64,000 nt of DNA from the NCBI GenBank assembly GCA_017515325.1, contig JAFWGA010000029.1:1-64000 (forward strand). The letters run 5' to 3'. Position numbers and translations under genes: made by a program. Below, piece after piece: positions 34,597 to 43,140 of this stretch. How positions within the stretch are numbered: position 1 is the stretch's first letter; each line of letters starts with the position of its first letter. The notes beneath the pieces are model-generated. The model was not told the DNA's origin. It worked only from the letters and a program-made list of their open reading frames with translations, and searched no databases. This DNA comes from Blautia sp. (GTDB taxonomy: Bacteria > Bacillota > Clostridia > Lachnospirales > Lachnospiraceae).

Positions 34597-34629
34597 GGCG
34601 CTAAACGAGTGCCACAGGCACTCAGCGCC
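34597..34629. other. Bulged hairpin downstream of the MATE gene
   Basis: GGCGCT (34597-34602) and GAGTGCC (34607-34613) pair with GGCACTC (34617-34623) and AGCGCC (34624-34629): 13 bp with a 4-nt bulge and a 3-nt loop. No T-tract. The surrounding 34548-34955 stretch has no gene and holds the terminator and promoter listed separately. Confidence 0.5.
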
Positions 34630-34663
34630 GTCAGTTGGCGATGTAAGTCACCTGGCATAGGTG

Positions 34664-34712
34664 AATCCCCTCTGTCCTGAAGCTTTTTTTCGGGGCGGAG
34701 GGGATTATTTTC
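34664..34712 (+). terminator. Rho-independent terminator of the HMA-ATPase-MATE operon
   Basis: A 16-bp stem (34664-34679 with 34691-34706, a few G-U pairs) with loop AAGCTTTTTTT, followed by ATTTTCT. It is followed by TATGGCAGGG, as at two other hairpins in the window. Confidence 0.85.
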
Positions 34713-34784
34713 TATGGCAGGGACACCATCCTGGTTTCCTTGCCTGCTCTGTTTGCCTGCAGTTTAAAGCGCAATGGAATTGAG

Positions 34785-34813
34785 TTGAACCTTGTGGGGG
34801 ATTATGCTAAGAT
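34785..34813 (+). promoter_or_regulatory. Putative promoter of the first ArsR-type regulator
   Basis: TTGAAC (34785-34790), 17-bp spacer ending in TGC, TAAGAT (34808-34813): an extended -10 promoter. The leader to the start codon at 34956 is about 136 nt. Confidence 0.55.
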
Positions 34814-34955
34814 AGCTGAAGGTAACGGCCGGGGTCAGCGGCTCGCCATTGCTGCGGCTTTCCACGGGGCACAGCAGGAGTTTTTGAGAGAAAGAAGCCG
34901 AAAACCGAAGTCACAGATGTCGGAGAACAGGGCAAAGCCGGACAGGGGGGGAACG

Positions 34956-35897
34956 ATGCTGCAGATTAAGGGACTGGATGAAGGCTATGAGATATTTAAA
35001 ACATTAGGCTCTGAGGTTCGGATGCAGATTGTCCAGCTCCTTGCCGAAAACGGCGCCATGAATATGAATGTCCTGGCCGGCAGACTGGGACTGACTAACG
35101 GAGCGATCACTGTTCATGTCAGGAAGCTGGAGGAAAACGGGATTATTGACGTGAAAACGGATCACAACAGCCGTGGCGCTCAGAAAATCTGTTCTCTACT
35201 GATTGATGAAATACTGCTTGATCTATATCCGGGACAGGAGACGCGGAGCTTTATGGCCTATGAGACTTCTGTCCGGGTGGGGCACTACAGTGATTATTCG
35301 GTCAGACCTGGCTGTGGATTGGCCGGTCCCACCGGGCTGATCGGCGCAGAGGATGACCCACATTGCTTTTCCTATCCGGAGCATCTGCAGGCGGAGATGC
35401 TCTGGCTGCATGAGGGGTTCGTAGAGTACAGGATCCCGAATCTTCTGCCCTCAGACCATGTTATGATGCAGATGACAGTCAGCTTCGAGATCTCCTCGGC
35501 AGATTATGGGCTGCCGGAGGATTCCATGTCTGAAATCACCTTTTATCTGAACGGCAGAAAGCTGGGGGAATGGCTGAGCTTCCGTACCGCCAACAGCAGC
35601 CGAGGAATCTATACCCCATTCTGGTGGAAGGGACGGGAGCGGCAGCATGGTTACCTGAAAATGCTGGTCGTAAACACGCGGGGTGTTTTCCTGGATGGGG
35701 TTAAGGTGTCGGAGCCGGAAGCTGACTGGAACAGTGAAGAAATGAAGCTGAGGTTTGAAGCGGTTTCCCGGAATTCTCATGCAGGAGGGCTTGCCCTTTA
35801 CGGAAGCGGCTTCGGGGATTATAAACAGGATATCCAGATCAAGGTGCATTATACCCCGCTATCACAGATCAATGAATTCATTGCCAATACGAAATGA
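34956..35897 (+). CDS. ArsR-type HTH regulator with large C-terminal sensor-like domain, copy 1
   Basis: 313-aa protein. Residues 1-90: winged HTH of ArsR type (FKTLGSEVRMQIVQLLAENGAMNMNVLAGRLGLTNGAITVHVRKLEENGII). Residues about 95-313: a beta-rich domain with many aromatic and polar residues (VGHYSDYSVRPGCGLAG, EITFYLNGRKLGEWLS, IYTPFWWKGRERQHGYLK, YGSGFGDYKQDIQIKVHY) not found in classical metal-sensing ArsR proteins, and no metal cysteines. It is paralogous to the protein at 37040-37954. Lying next to GH43 and the arabino-oligosaccharide importer, it likely senses arabinose or an arabino-oligosaccharide. Start 34956 follows GGGGGGGAACG; the longer frame upstream would swallow the promoter. 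Confidence 0.85.
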   Translation: MLQIKGLDEGYEIFKTLGSEVRMQIVQLLAENGAMNMNVLAGRLGLTNGAITVHVRKLEENGIIDVKTDHNSRGAQKICSLLIDEILLDLYPGQETRSFMAYETSVRVGHYSDYSVRPGCGLAGPTGLIGAEDDPHCFSYPEHLQAEMLWLHEGFVEYRIPNLLPSDHVMMQMTVSFEISSADYGLPEDSMSEITFYLNGRKLGEWLSFRTANSSRGIYTPFWWKGRERQHGYLKMLVVNTRGVFLDGVKVSEPEADWNSEEMKLRFEAVSRNSHAGGLALYGSGFGDYKQDIQIKVHYTPLSQINEFIANTK

Positions 35898-36004
35898 GTC
35901 GGCGCAGGAATGCAGCAATTTGTGCTTCGCAGTTCCCGCCTGCTGGCAGGATGAGAGCTTTCCACAGCAGTCAAATCCGGATTGTCAGGGAAAGAAGTTG
36001 GAAA

Positions 36005-36024
36005 TTCGATATCTTAGATAGGAG
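36005..36024 (+). promoter_or_regulatory. Palindromic leader motif overlapping the GH43 ribosome-binding site
   Basis: TTCGATATCTTAGATAGGAG; the centre TATCTTAGATA is a perfect 5-1-5 palindrome directly in front of the ribosome-binding site. Nearly the same string occurs at 60000-60020 before another gene. Confidence 0.4.
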
Positions 36025-36030
36025 AAAAGA

Positions 36031-36981
36031 ATGGATAAGGAATTAAGATACAATGAACCCTGGATACTGCAAAGGGCAGATCCTTATGTCTACCGGCATA
36101 CTGACGGTTTCTATTATTTCACTGCTTCACTTCCTGAGTATGACGGAATCGCCCTGCGCCGTGCCGATACGCTGGCCGGTCTGGCACAGGCAGAGGAGGT
36201 CAGGGTCTGGAACCGGCACGAAAGCGGGATCATGAGCTTTCATATCTGGGCACCGGAGCTGCACTATCTCGACGGGAAATGGTATATCTATTTCGCCGGC
36301 AGCGACAAGGATGATATCTGGGCGCTCCGACCCTATGTACTGGAATGCGGCGATCAGGATCCCCTGACAGGCAGCTGGACAGAAAAAGGGATGATGCAGG
36401 CCGCCGAAGATGATGCTTTTTCCTTCACGGATTTCTCCCTGGATGGCACTGTATTCACCTGTAAAGGAAAAAGATACTACGTATGGGCGGAAAAGGTCAG
36501 TGTAGGAAAAAAGATTTCCAACCTCTATATTGCCCGCATGGAATCACCCTGTAAGCTTGCCACAGCCCAGGTGCTGCTGGCTACACCCTGCTACGACTGG
36601 GAAAGGATCGGCTTCTGGGTCAACGAAGGACCCTTTGCCATTATCCGCAACGGAAAAGTTTTCCTGACATATTCCGCCAGCGAAACTGGAATAGACTATT
36701 GCGTCGGCCTTCTCACCGCGGATGAAGACGCGGACCTCCTGGATCCGGAATCCTGGACCAAAAGCCGCCAGCCTGTCCTGCGCTCCGACGTCTCCCGCAA
36801 AATCTATGGCCCGGGACACAACTGCTTTACCAAGGATGAGCAGGGGAATGACATCATGGTATACCATGCCCGCACCGAAACCGAGATCGAAGGCGATCCC
36901 CTCTATAATCCCAACCGTCATGCCATGCTGATGAAAATCACCTGGAGTCAGGACAATAAACCGATATTCTCTTATGACTGA
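36031..36981 (+). CDS. Intracellular GH43-family glycosidase (arabinofuranosidase type)
   Basis: 316-aa five-bladed beta-propeller enzyme, no signal peptide, so cytoplasmic. Catalytic residues of GH43 are visible: general base Asp in LQRADPYVYR (about 17), pKa-setting Asp in FSLDGTVFTCKG (about 139), and general acid Glu in VNEGPFAIIR (about 196). HIWAPELHYLDGKWYIYF is the family hallmark. It most likely removes arabinose from imported arabino-oligosaccharides; beta-xylosidase activity cannot be excluded. Start 36031 follows ATAGGAGAAAAGA. It lies between two paralogous ArsR-type regulators, 133 nt after the first and convergent with the second (58-nt gap). Confidence 0.92.
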   Translation: MDKELRYNEPWILQRADPYVYRHTDGFYYFTASLPEYDGIALRRADTLAGLAQAEEVRVWNRHESGIMSFHIWAPELHYLDGKWYIYFAGSDKDDIWALRPYVLECGDQDPLTGSWTEKGMMQAAEDDAFSFTDFSLDGTVFTCKGKRYYVWAEKVSVGKKISNLYIARMESPCKLATAQVLLATPCYDWERIGFWVNEGPFAIIRNGKVFLTYSASETGIDYCVGLLTADEDADLLDPESWTKSRQPVLRSDVSRKIYGPGHNCFTKDEQGNDIMVYHARTETEIEGDPLYNPNRHAMLMKITWSQDNKPIFSYD

Positions 36982-37039
36982 TAAACTCTTTTCCGCCTGG
37001 CACCTCGCACTTTTCTGCGAGGCGCCGGCTGTTCTTCCT

Positions 37040-37954
37040 TTACATGGTCTTATATCTGATTCTGAATTCAATATCCTGATTATAATTCCCAAATCCTCTT
37101 CCAAAAACAGTCAGTCCCCCCACATGCCTGGCCTGATCGGGAACCTCCATCTTTAAATACATAGGAAAATCTGCCCGGATATCAATCTGGTCAATCGTCA
37201 CATCGGAAATCCTTTCATCATCCATAAAGGTGCCCCTTCGGCCGATCGTCAGGGTCTTCAAAAGGCCATACTGGTTCCAGCTGGAATACCACCAATCGGG
37301 CGTAAACAGCCCCGGAACATCCGCAAAATCCCCTGGACTGGTCCAAAAACCGACAAATGTGCCATTGAGATAAAAATAGATATCGGATGGCCAGTTGGGA
37401 TTGCTGCCAGGAGCCTCAGAGCTTAATTCCACAGACATGGAAAACTGCTCGACCCTGGCGGACCGGGGGATGACGCAGGGGACCATATACTCCACAAAGC
37501 CCTTGGAAAACCACAGAATATCCGCATGGAAACGCTTATGGTGGGTAAAAAAGCGAGGGTCGTCCACTTCCCCGATAATGGAGGAGGCCGTAGACAGGCC
37601 GCAGGTCGGAAAAACCTGGCAGGAGGAATAGCGGCCGACTCTGATATGGGAGTGAAACTCATTTTCCCTTGTTCCGGAATTGGAAAAAACGATCAGGATC
37701 TTTTCCAGATGAGGTTCACACAGCTTGACATTGCCATGGGCTTTCTCATCCGTGTTGATCCGCAGAAGGTCGCAGGCCTCCAGCTTTTTGACGTGGGGCG
37801 TGATGGCGCCGGCGGACAGATCGAGAGCTCTGGCCAGGTCATTCATGCTCATTCTTCCGTTTTCAATCAGATGCTTCATAATCTGAAGCCGGACAGGAGA
37901 GCCCAATGCCCGGAACAGGTCCAGCTCTTCCTGATAGTCTTTGATATAACGCAT
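37040..37954 (-). CDS. ArsR-type HTH regulator with large C-terminal sensor-like domain, copy 2
   Basis: 304-aa paralogue of the regulator at 34956-35897. Winged HTH at residues 1-85 (FRALGSPVRLQIMKHLIENGRMSMNDLARALDLSAGAITPHVKKLEACDLL), then the same beta-rich domain (VGRYSSCQVFPTCGLST, DIYFYLNGTFVGFWTS, LFTPDWWYSSWNQYGLLKTL, FGRGFGNYNQDIEFRIRY). Start ATG 37954 has AAAAGG eight bases upstream; GTG 37963 is the alternative. It diverges from the sugar ABC operon across a control region with several TTTAGAT sites, making it the best candidate to control that operon. Confidence 0.85.
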   Translation of the reverse strand: MRYIKDYQEELDLFRALGSPVRLQIMKHLIENGRMSMNDLARALDLSAGAITPHVKKLEACDLLRINTDEKAHGNVKLCEPHLEKILIVFSNSGTRENEFHSHIRVGRYSSCQVFPTCGLSTASSIIGEVDDPRFFTHHKRFHADILWFSKGFVEYMVPCVIPRSARVEQFSMSVELSSEAPGSNPNWPSDIYFYLNGTFVGFWTSPGDFADVPGLFTPDWWYSSWNQYGLLKTLTIGRRGTFMDDERISDVTIDQIDIRADFPMYLKMEVPDQARHVGGLTVFGRGFGNYNQDIEFRIRYKTM

Positions 37955-38081
37955 GGCAGGCACCTTTTCCTGAGATATAGTATGCGCACAAACTTACTGC
38001 GGAAGCATGCCGCCTGCAGCGGCATGCCCGCCTTTGACTGGCGACAGTGTAACACAAAGCTTTGGATTTAGAAAGAGGTAT

Positions 38082-38100
38082 TTTAGATAAATCTAAAGTA
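38082..38100. promoter_or_regulatory. Putative ArsR-type operator, distal
   Basis: TTTAGAT-AA-ATCTAAA (38082-38097) is a 7-2-7 inverted repeat. Bases 38087-38100 (ATAAATCTAAAGTA) are the exact reverse complement of 38191-38204. Confidence 0.6.
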
Positions 38101-38190
38101 AAATCCCATGTTAGTGCAATATGTATAAATCCGACAGATAAATTTGTGAAAAACGACAAAATTTAAAATGAACTATAGAAAAAGCTAAAA

Positions 38191-38204
38191 TACTTTAGAT
38201 TTAT
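38191..38204. promoter_or_regulatory. Putative ArsR-type operator, promoter-proximal
   Basis: TACTTTAGATTTAT, exact inverse of 38087-38100 and one base upstream of the -35 box. Centre-to-centre distance to the distal copy is 104 bp, close to ten helical turns. Confidence 0.6.
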
Positions 38205-38205
38205 G

Positions 38206-38234
38206 TTGACAAATGAAAGGGAATGGAATATAGT
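38206..38234 (+). promoter_or_regulatory. Promoter of the arabino-oligosaccharide ABC operon
   Basis: TTGACA (38206-38211), 17-bp spacer, TATAGT (38229-38234): a near-consensus sigma-A promoter. Its strength suggests that control is by repression through the flanking TTTAGAT sites. Confidence 0.8.
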
Positions 38235-38322
38235 AAGCACATAACAAAGACAGTTGCAGCGTGACAGAAAAAAACACACAAGAGCCGGTTTCCCGGAGGA
38301 AACGGCAGAAAGGGAGACACAC

Positions 38323-39660
38323 ATGAAAAAATGGATCAGCATCGCATTGGCAGCCACCATGATCGCAGCTATGCCCCTCACCGCTTTCGCGGAAGAGGAA
38401 AAAGCATCCGCAGTCACCACAGTAGGACCGGAGGACGGCACCCATTTTGAAGTATGGTCCTTCGTGGATGCCCACAATGAATTCTATGGCAAGATGGTCG
38501 AGCTCTGGAACGAGCAGAACCCCGACAAACAGCTGAACGTCACCTTCAGCACCTATCCTTATTCCGATATGCACAACAAGCTGATGATGTCCCTGCAGGC
38601 CGGCAGCGGCGCTCCGGACATGTGCGATGTTGAGATCGGTCAGTTCCCCAACTACACGGGCGACGACTGTCCGTTGTATCCTTTGAACGATGCTCTTGCT
38701 CCCTATGAAGCAGATGTGGTTCAGTCCCGTCTGGATGTTTATTCCAAGGCCGACGGCACCCGCATCGGTGTTCCGACCCATGTCGGCGCAAGCGTGATGT
38801 ACTGGAATGCAGAGATCTTTGAAGAGTATGGCCTGGATTACAAGTCCGTAAAAACCTGGGAAGACTACACCGAGCTCGGCAGACAGCTTAAGGAAGCCTC
38901 CAACGGCGAGGTTTATCTGACATCTGTCGATACCGGCGGTGTTGACTGGATGTGGATCGCCATGGCAGAGTATGGCGAAGACTGGACCGGCGGCCCGGAC
39001 GGCGAGGTTAATGTTGAGCTTGATTCCGTGAAGAAGATGATGACCATGCAGAAGGAATGGCTGGACGAAGGCATTGCCATGATCTCTACCGATGGCCATA
39101 TCGACCTTGAGGCGGGCTTCAAGAACGTTTCCGAGGGCAAGGTCGCTTCCTTCCCGAAGGCTATGTGGTACATGAGCCGTTTCATCAACTATATGCCTGA
39201 GATGGAAGGCAAATATGATATCACTACCATTCCCGTATTCGAAGAGGGACAGAAGAATTCCGTAGGTATCGGCGGTACCGGCACGGTTATCACCCAGCAG
39301 TGCCAGGCTCCTGAGCTGGCAGCTGAGTTCCTGGCGTGGGCAAAGCTTTCCGAGGAAGGAGAGGCTTACATCTGGAGCGTGCTTGGATTTGACGTCTGCA
39401 ATTCCGCACTGTGGTTTGATGAAGATTTCGCCTTCAGCGAGGACAATATCTACAATACCTTCTTCCGTGTCAAGCCCTATGAGGTTCTGCAGGAACTGGC
39501 AAACAATGACGCGATCGGCACAATCTATACCACAACTGCGTCTCCGACCCTGAACGATTATATGTGCACCACCACGCTGAACGAAGTATTCGAGGATGGC
39601 ATGGATGTGGAAGAAGCCCTTGCAGAGGCTCAGGAATATATTGAGATGGAGCTGATGTAA
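38323..39660 (+). CDS. Sugar ABC transporter substrate-binding protein (SBP_bac_1)
   Basis: 445-aa secreted binding protein of the carbohydrate uptake (CUT1) class. Signal peptide MKKWISIALAATMIAAMPLT (end near AFA-EE), no lipobox cysteine. Mature region shows the cluster-B pattern: WSFVDAHNEFYGKMVELWNEQNP, YSDMHNKLMMSLQAGSGAPDMCDVEIGQF and GVPTHVGASVMYWNAEIF. Context (two CUT1 permeases, GH51, GH43) points to arabino-oligosaccharides. Start 38323 follows AAAGGGAGACACAC; the upstream frame is leader. A terminator at 39747-39776 separates it from the permease genes and would keep binding-protein mRNA in excess. Confidence 0.93.
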   Translation: MKKWISIALAATMIAAMPLTAFAEEEKASAVTTVGPEDGTHFEVWSFVDAHNEFYGKMVELWNEQNPDKQLNVTFSTYPYSDMHNKLMMSLQAGSGAPDMCDVEIGQFPNYTGDDCPLYPLNDALAPYEADVVQSRLDVYSKADGTRIGVPTHVGASVMYWNAEIFEEYGLDYKSVKTWEDYTELGRQLKEASNGEVYLTSVDTGGVDWMWIAMAEYGEDWTGGPDGEVNVELDSVKKMMTMQKEWLDEGIAMISTDGHIDLEAGFKNVSEGKVASFPKAMWYMSRFINYMPEMEGKYDITTIPVFEEGQKNSVGIGGTGTVITQQCQAPELAAEFLAWAKLSEEGEAYIWSVLGFDVCNSALWFDEDFAFSEDNIYNTFFRVKPYEVLQELANNDAIGTIYTTTASPTLNDYMCTTTLNEVFEDGMDVEEALAEAQEYIEMELM

Positions 39661-39746
39661 GAAGTCTTTTCACTTTTTCAGTCTGTTATTCCTGGACGGT
39701 TACAGAGCGTGACAGAGTCGCTCACTGATTTTTGAAAAGACAGAGG

Positions 39747-39776
39747 GGCCCGGAACTTCTTGGTTCCGGGCCTTTT
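39747..39776 (+). terminator. Intercistronic terminator between binding protein and permease genes
   Basis: 10-bp perfect stem GGCCCGGAAC (39747-39756) / GTTCCGGGCC (39763-39772), loop TTCTTG, then TTTTTC. Partial read-through at this point is a common way to make more binding protein than permease. Confidence 0.85.
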
Positions 39777-39799
39777 TCAGAGAAAGAGGAGTAGCTAAG

Positions 39800-40696
39800 G
39801 TGAGTAAATTCAAAAAACTGTTCTATTCCCAGAAGGTGGCACCTTTTGTGTTTGTCCTTCCTTTTATCCTGAGCTTATTGATCTTTTGGGCTTATCCGCT
39901 GATCAGCGGTATTATCATGAGCTTCCAGGATATTTCCTTCGGAAGCAGGAGCTTTGTGGGGACGGCCCATTACAGCAAGCTCCTGAAAGACAAGTTCTTT
40001 ATCACGGCCGTTTCCAACAGTGTGGAATATATGCTGCTGACCCTGGTTCTTATGATCCCGATCCCCCTCCTCCTCGCGGTTCTGATGGAAAGCCGGATCA
40101 CCAAGGCAAAGGGAGTATGGAAGGTCATCATGTATATCCCGGCCCTTACCTCCGTTGTTATTTCCGGTATGCTGTTCCGTATGATGTTCTCTGAGGCGGC
40201 AGGGAGCCAGATGAACCAGCTGATGGCTTTCCTGGGCAGAACGCCGATTGCCTGGCTGAAGACCAAATGGACAGCCTGGATCGCCCTGCTCCTTTTGTGT
40301 ATGTGGAGATGGACGGGCGTCAATATGCTTTATTTTGTATCGGGCCTGAAATCCATCGACGGTTCTCTCTATGAATCCGCTGAGATCGATGGCTGCAATG
40401 CCAAACAGAAATTCTGGTATGTCACCCTTCCTCTGATCAAACCGACGACGATCTACGTTATCACCATCTCCGTGTACGCAGGCCTGTCCATGTTCCTGGA
40501 AAGCTTTATGCTGTGGAACGGCAACTCATCCCCGAAAAATATCGGTCTGACGATCGTTGGCTATCTGTATAAGAGGGGTATTGAGAAGAATGATCTGGGA
40601 TATGCCTGCGCGGTGGGCATGGTTCTGATGATCATTGCCCTTGTCATCAATGTGATTCAGCTGATTGCCACCGGCACCTTTAAGAAGGAGGACTAA
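39800..40696 (+). CDS. Sugar ABC transporter permease (MalF/UgpA type)
   Basis: 298-aa six-helix permease: KVAPFVFVLPFILSLLIFWAYPLISGIIMSF at the N-terminus and the EAA loop SLYESAEIDGCNAKQKFWYVTLPLIKPT (about 191-218) that contacts the ATPase. The start is GTG 39800 after AAAGAGGAGTAGCTAA. It forms a pair with the MalG-type permease 4 nt downstream. No ATPase gene accompanies them, so a shared MsmK-type ATPase encoded elsewhere is expected. Confidence 0.93.
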   Translation: MSKFKKLFYSQKVAPFVFVLPFILSLLIFWAYPLISGIIMSFQDISFGSRSFVGTAHYSKLLKDKFFITAVSNSVEYMLLTLVLMIPIPLLLAVLMESRITKAKGVWKVIMYIPALTSVVISGMLFRMMFSEAAGSQMNQLMAFLGRTPIAWLKTKWTAWIALLLLCMWRWTGVNMLYFVSGLKSIDGSLYESAEIDGCNAKQKFWYVTLPLIKPTTIYVITISVYAGLSMFLESFMLWNGNSSPKNIGLTIVGYLYKRGIEKNDLGYACAVGMVLMIIALVINVIQLIATGTFKKED

Positions 40697-40700
40697 GGAT

Positions 40701-41588
40701 ATGAATAACGAGGGTACTCCCAGGAAAATGGAATCCAATCATAGACTGGCCTCCGTGCTGGCTACCGGCCTTTTTGTTATCCTGTGCGGCTTTATCGCTT
40801 TTCCCTTGCTGGCAGGTCTGCTGGCTTCCTTCCGTCCCGGCAGGGAGCTGGTACAGAATGGTCTGGCTATCAACTTTGATTTTTCTACCATGACGGTGGA
40901 CAACTACAAATACCTGTTCGGCCTGGCCGGCGACAACAGTAAGGTGGACTCTGCCAAATACTTTATGTGGTATAAGAATTCCCTGATTCTGACTATCCTG
41001 ACGGTTATCCTTACTCTTCTGGTCTGCTATTTTGTCGCCTATGGCCTGACCATGTACAAATTCCGCCTTCAGGGTTTTCTCTTCTTCCTGGTCATCGCCA
41101 CCATGTGTGTTCCCTTCGAGATCCTGATGCTCCCGCTCTATCAGGAGGTGACGGCCCTGAAGATCATCAACACCCGTGCCGGCGTGATCCTGCCTGGCCT
41201 GTGTGCGGCCTCGACGATCTTCTTCTTCAGGCAGTACATGCAGTCTCTGCCCAAAGAGCTGCTGGACGCAGCCCGTATCGACGGCTGTACGGAGTACGGT
41301 ATCTCCGTAAAGATCATGATGCCCATTACCAAGCCGGCTTTTGCTTCCATGGCCATCCTCTGCGCCATGGGTTCCTGGAACAACATGCTGTGGCCTATGC
41401 TTGTATTTCGTGATACCAGCAAGTTTACACTGCAGATCGGTCTGAATACCCTGCTGACCCCCTATGGAAACAACTATGACCTGCTGATCGCAGGCTCCAT
41501 GTTCGGCATTATCCCGATTCTGGTGATCTATCTGATCTTCCAGAAGTATCTGATCGACGGTATGACAGCCGGCGCAGTAAAAGGGTGA
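40701..41588 (+). CDS. Sugar ABC transporter permease (MalG/UgpE type)
   Basis: 295-aa six-helix permease with EAA loop [30 protein letters not shown] (about 190-219) and the usual [11 protein letters not shown] helix. Start 40701 follows AAGGAGGACTAAGGAT; a longer open frame overlaps the previous gene and is not used. The GH51 gene follows after 19 nt in the same direction. Confidence 0.93.
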   Translation: MNNEGTPRKMESNHRLASVLATGLFVILCGFIAFPLLAGLLASFRPGRELVQNGLAINFDFSTMTVDNYKYLFGLAGDNSKVDSAKYFMWYKNSLILTILTVILTLLVCYFVAYGLTMYKFRLQGFLFFLVIATMCVPFEILMLPLYQEVTALKIINTRAGVILPGLCAASTIFFFRQYMQSLPKELLDAARIDGCTEYGISVKIMMPITKPAFASMAILCAMGSWNNMLWPMLVFRDTSKFTLQIGLNTLLTPYGNNYDLLIAGSMFGIIPILVIYLIFQKYLIDGMTAGAVKG

Positions 41589-41607
41589 TTTTTTAGAGGA
41601 TTTATCT

Positions 41608-43140
41608 ATGGCGAAGTATTATATTAATGCGGATCGCAGGCTGAGCAAGATCAATAAGGAGATATACGGGCAGTTTTCCGAGCATCTGGGACGCTGCATC
41701 TATGAAGGAATCTACGTCGGTGAAGATTCCGAGATTCCGAATGTCAACGGTATGCGCAAGGACGTGGTGGAAGCCCTGAAGGAGATCCATGTACCTGTGC
41801 TGCGCTGGCCCGGCGGCTGCTTTGCGGATGAATATCATTGGAAGGATGGGATTGGCCCCAAAGAAGAACGCAAGAAAATGATCAATACCCACTGGGGCGG
41901 TGTGCTCGAGGACAACAGCTTTGGAACCCATGAATTTATGGAGCTTTGTCGGCAGCTGGGCTGCGAGACCTATGTGAACGGCAATCTGGGCAGCGGGACG
42001 GTGCAGGAGATGTCCGAGTGGGTGGAGTATATGACCTTTGACGGCCTTTCTCCCATGACGCAGCTGAGAGCCCGGAACGGGCATCCCGAGCCCTGGAAGG
42101 TTGACTTCTTCGGTGTTGGCAATGAAAACTGGGGCTGCGGCGGAAATATGACACCGGAGTTTTACGCCAATGAGTACCGCAGGTATCAGACCTATGTGCG
42201 GCAGTACGGGGCAGGAGAAGGCGAGCCCGGTATCGATAATCCAACTCTGATCCGCAAGATCGCCTCCGGTCCGAATATCGATGACACCGATTGGACCCAT
42301 GGCGTTCTGGCTACCCTGTTCCGCCACTGTGAGAACCGCTTCCATGGACACACGGATGGTCTTTCCCTGCACTATTATACTCACCCTGAGGGCTGGGAGA
42401 TCAAGGGAAGCGCAACGGAATTTGACGAGAAGACCTGGTATAAGACTCTGGCCAAAACCCTCTATATGGAGGACCTGATCCGGATGCATGGCGCTATCAT
42501 GGACCAGTATGATCCGGAGCGTAAGATCGGGTTGATTGTGGATGAATGGGGCACCTGGTTTACCGTAGAGCCAGGTACCAATCCCGGCTTCCTTTATCAG
42601 CAGAATACCATGCGTGATGCTCTGGTGGCCTGCATCAATCTGAACATTTTCAACAAGCATTCCGACCGGGTTAAGATGGCCTGTATCGCCCAGATGGTGA
42701 ATGTATTGCAGGCTATGATCCTGACGGATGGCCCGCGCATGGTGAAGACCCCTACCTGGCATGTCTTTGATCTGTATCAGCTTCATCAGGATGCCTGCCT
42801 GCTGGAGAGCTTTATCGAGACGGAGGAGATCGGCATGGAGGAGGAATACATGGTTCCGAATCTGTCCGAATCAGCCTCGGTAGATGAGAAGGGGAAGATC
42901 ACCATCACCATCGGCAACCTTTCTGTCACAGAGGATTATCCGGTCATGACGAGAATCACGGGAATTGGTGACCGGAACAAGGTATCAGCCCGTATTCTGC
43001 ATAACAGGATGGACGCCTGCAATACCTTTGATGAGCCGGATCAGGTTTCTTCAGAGGTGTTTGAAGGGGTAAGGCTGGTTCATGGGGGTCTGGAATTTAC
43101 GATTCCCAGATGTAGTGTGCTGCTTATAACATTAGAATAA
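41608..43140 (+). CDS. abfA: GH51 alpha-L-arabinofuranosidase
   Basis: 510-aa cytoplasmic retaining arabinofuranosidase that releases L-arabinose from arabino-oligosaccharides or arabinoxylan fragments. Acid/base Glu173 in [13 protein letters not shown], nucleophile Glu313 in [10 protein letters not shown], and the N-terminal [22 protein letters not shown] and [20 protein letters not shown] blocks are all characteristic. TIM barrel (about 20-380) then a beta-sandwich to the end. Length is normal. Start 41608 follows AGAGGATTTATCT. It is the last gene of the importer operon, which ends at the terminator 43202-43231. Confidence 0.96.
   Translation: MAKYYINADRRLSKINKEIYGQFSEHLGRCIYEGIYVGEDSEIPNVNGMRKDVVEALKEIHVPVLRWPGGCFADEYHWKDGIGPKEERKKMINTHWGGVLEDNSFGTHEFMELCRQLGCETYVNGNLGSGTVQEMSEWVEYMTFDGLSPMTQLRARNGHPEPWKVDFFGVGNENWGCGGNMTPEFYANEYRRYQTYVRQYGAGEGEPGIDNPTLIRKIASGPNIDDTDWTHGVLATLFRHCENRFHGHTDGLSLHYYTHPEGWEIKGSATEFDEKTWYKTLAKTLYMEDLIRMHGAIMDQYDPERKIGLIVDEWGTWFTVEPGTNPGFLYQQNTMRDALVACINLNIFNKHSDRVKMACIAQMVNVLQAMILTDGPRMVKTPTWHVFDLYQLHQDACLLESFIETEEIGMEEEYMVPNLSESASVDEKGKITITIGNLSVTEDYPVMTRITGIGDRNKVSARILHNRMDACNTFDEPDQVSSEVFEGVRLVHGGLEFTIPRCSVLLITLE

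Larger units (their letters stand above)
37955..38322. other. Divergent control region of the arabino-oligosaccharide importer, no gene
   Basis: AT-rich region (especially 38050-38240) between regulator copy 2 and the sugar-binding protein gene. It contains TTTAGA-type sites at 38067, 38082-38097 and 38191-38204, the importer promoter at 38206-38234, and an importer leader of about 80 nt. Confidence 0.7.

Noticed and set aside
34548-34663. Possible tRNA or riboswitch in the structured DNA behind the MATE gene
   Set aside because: The stems do not form a cloverleaf, and no known aptamer core is present.
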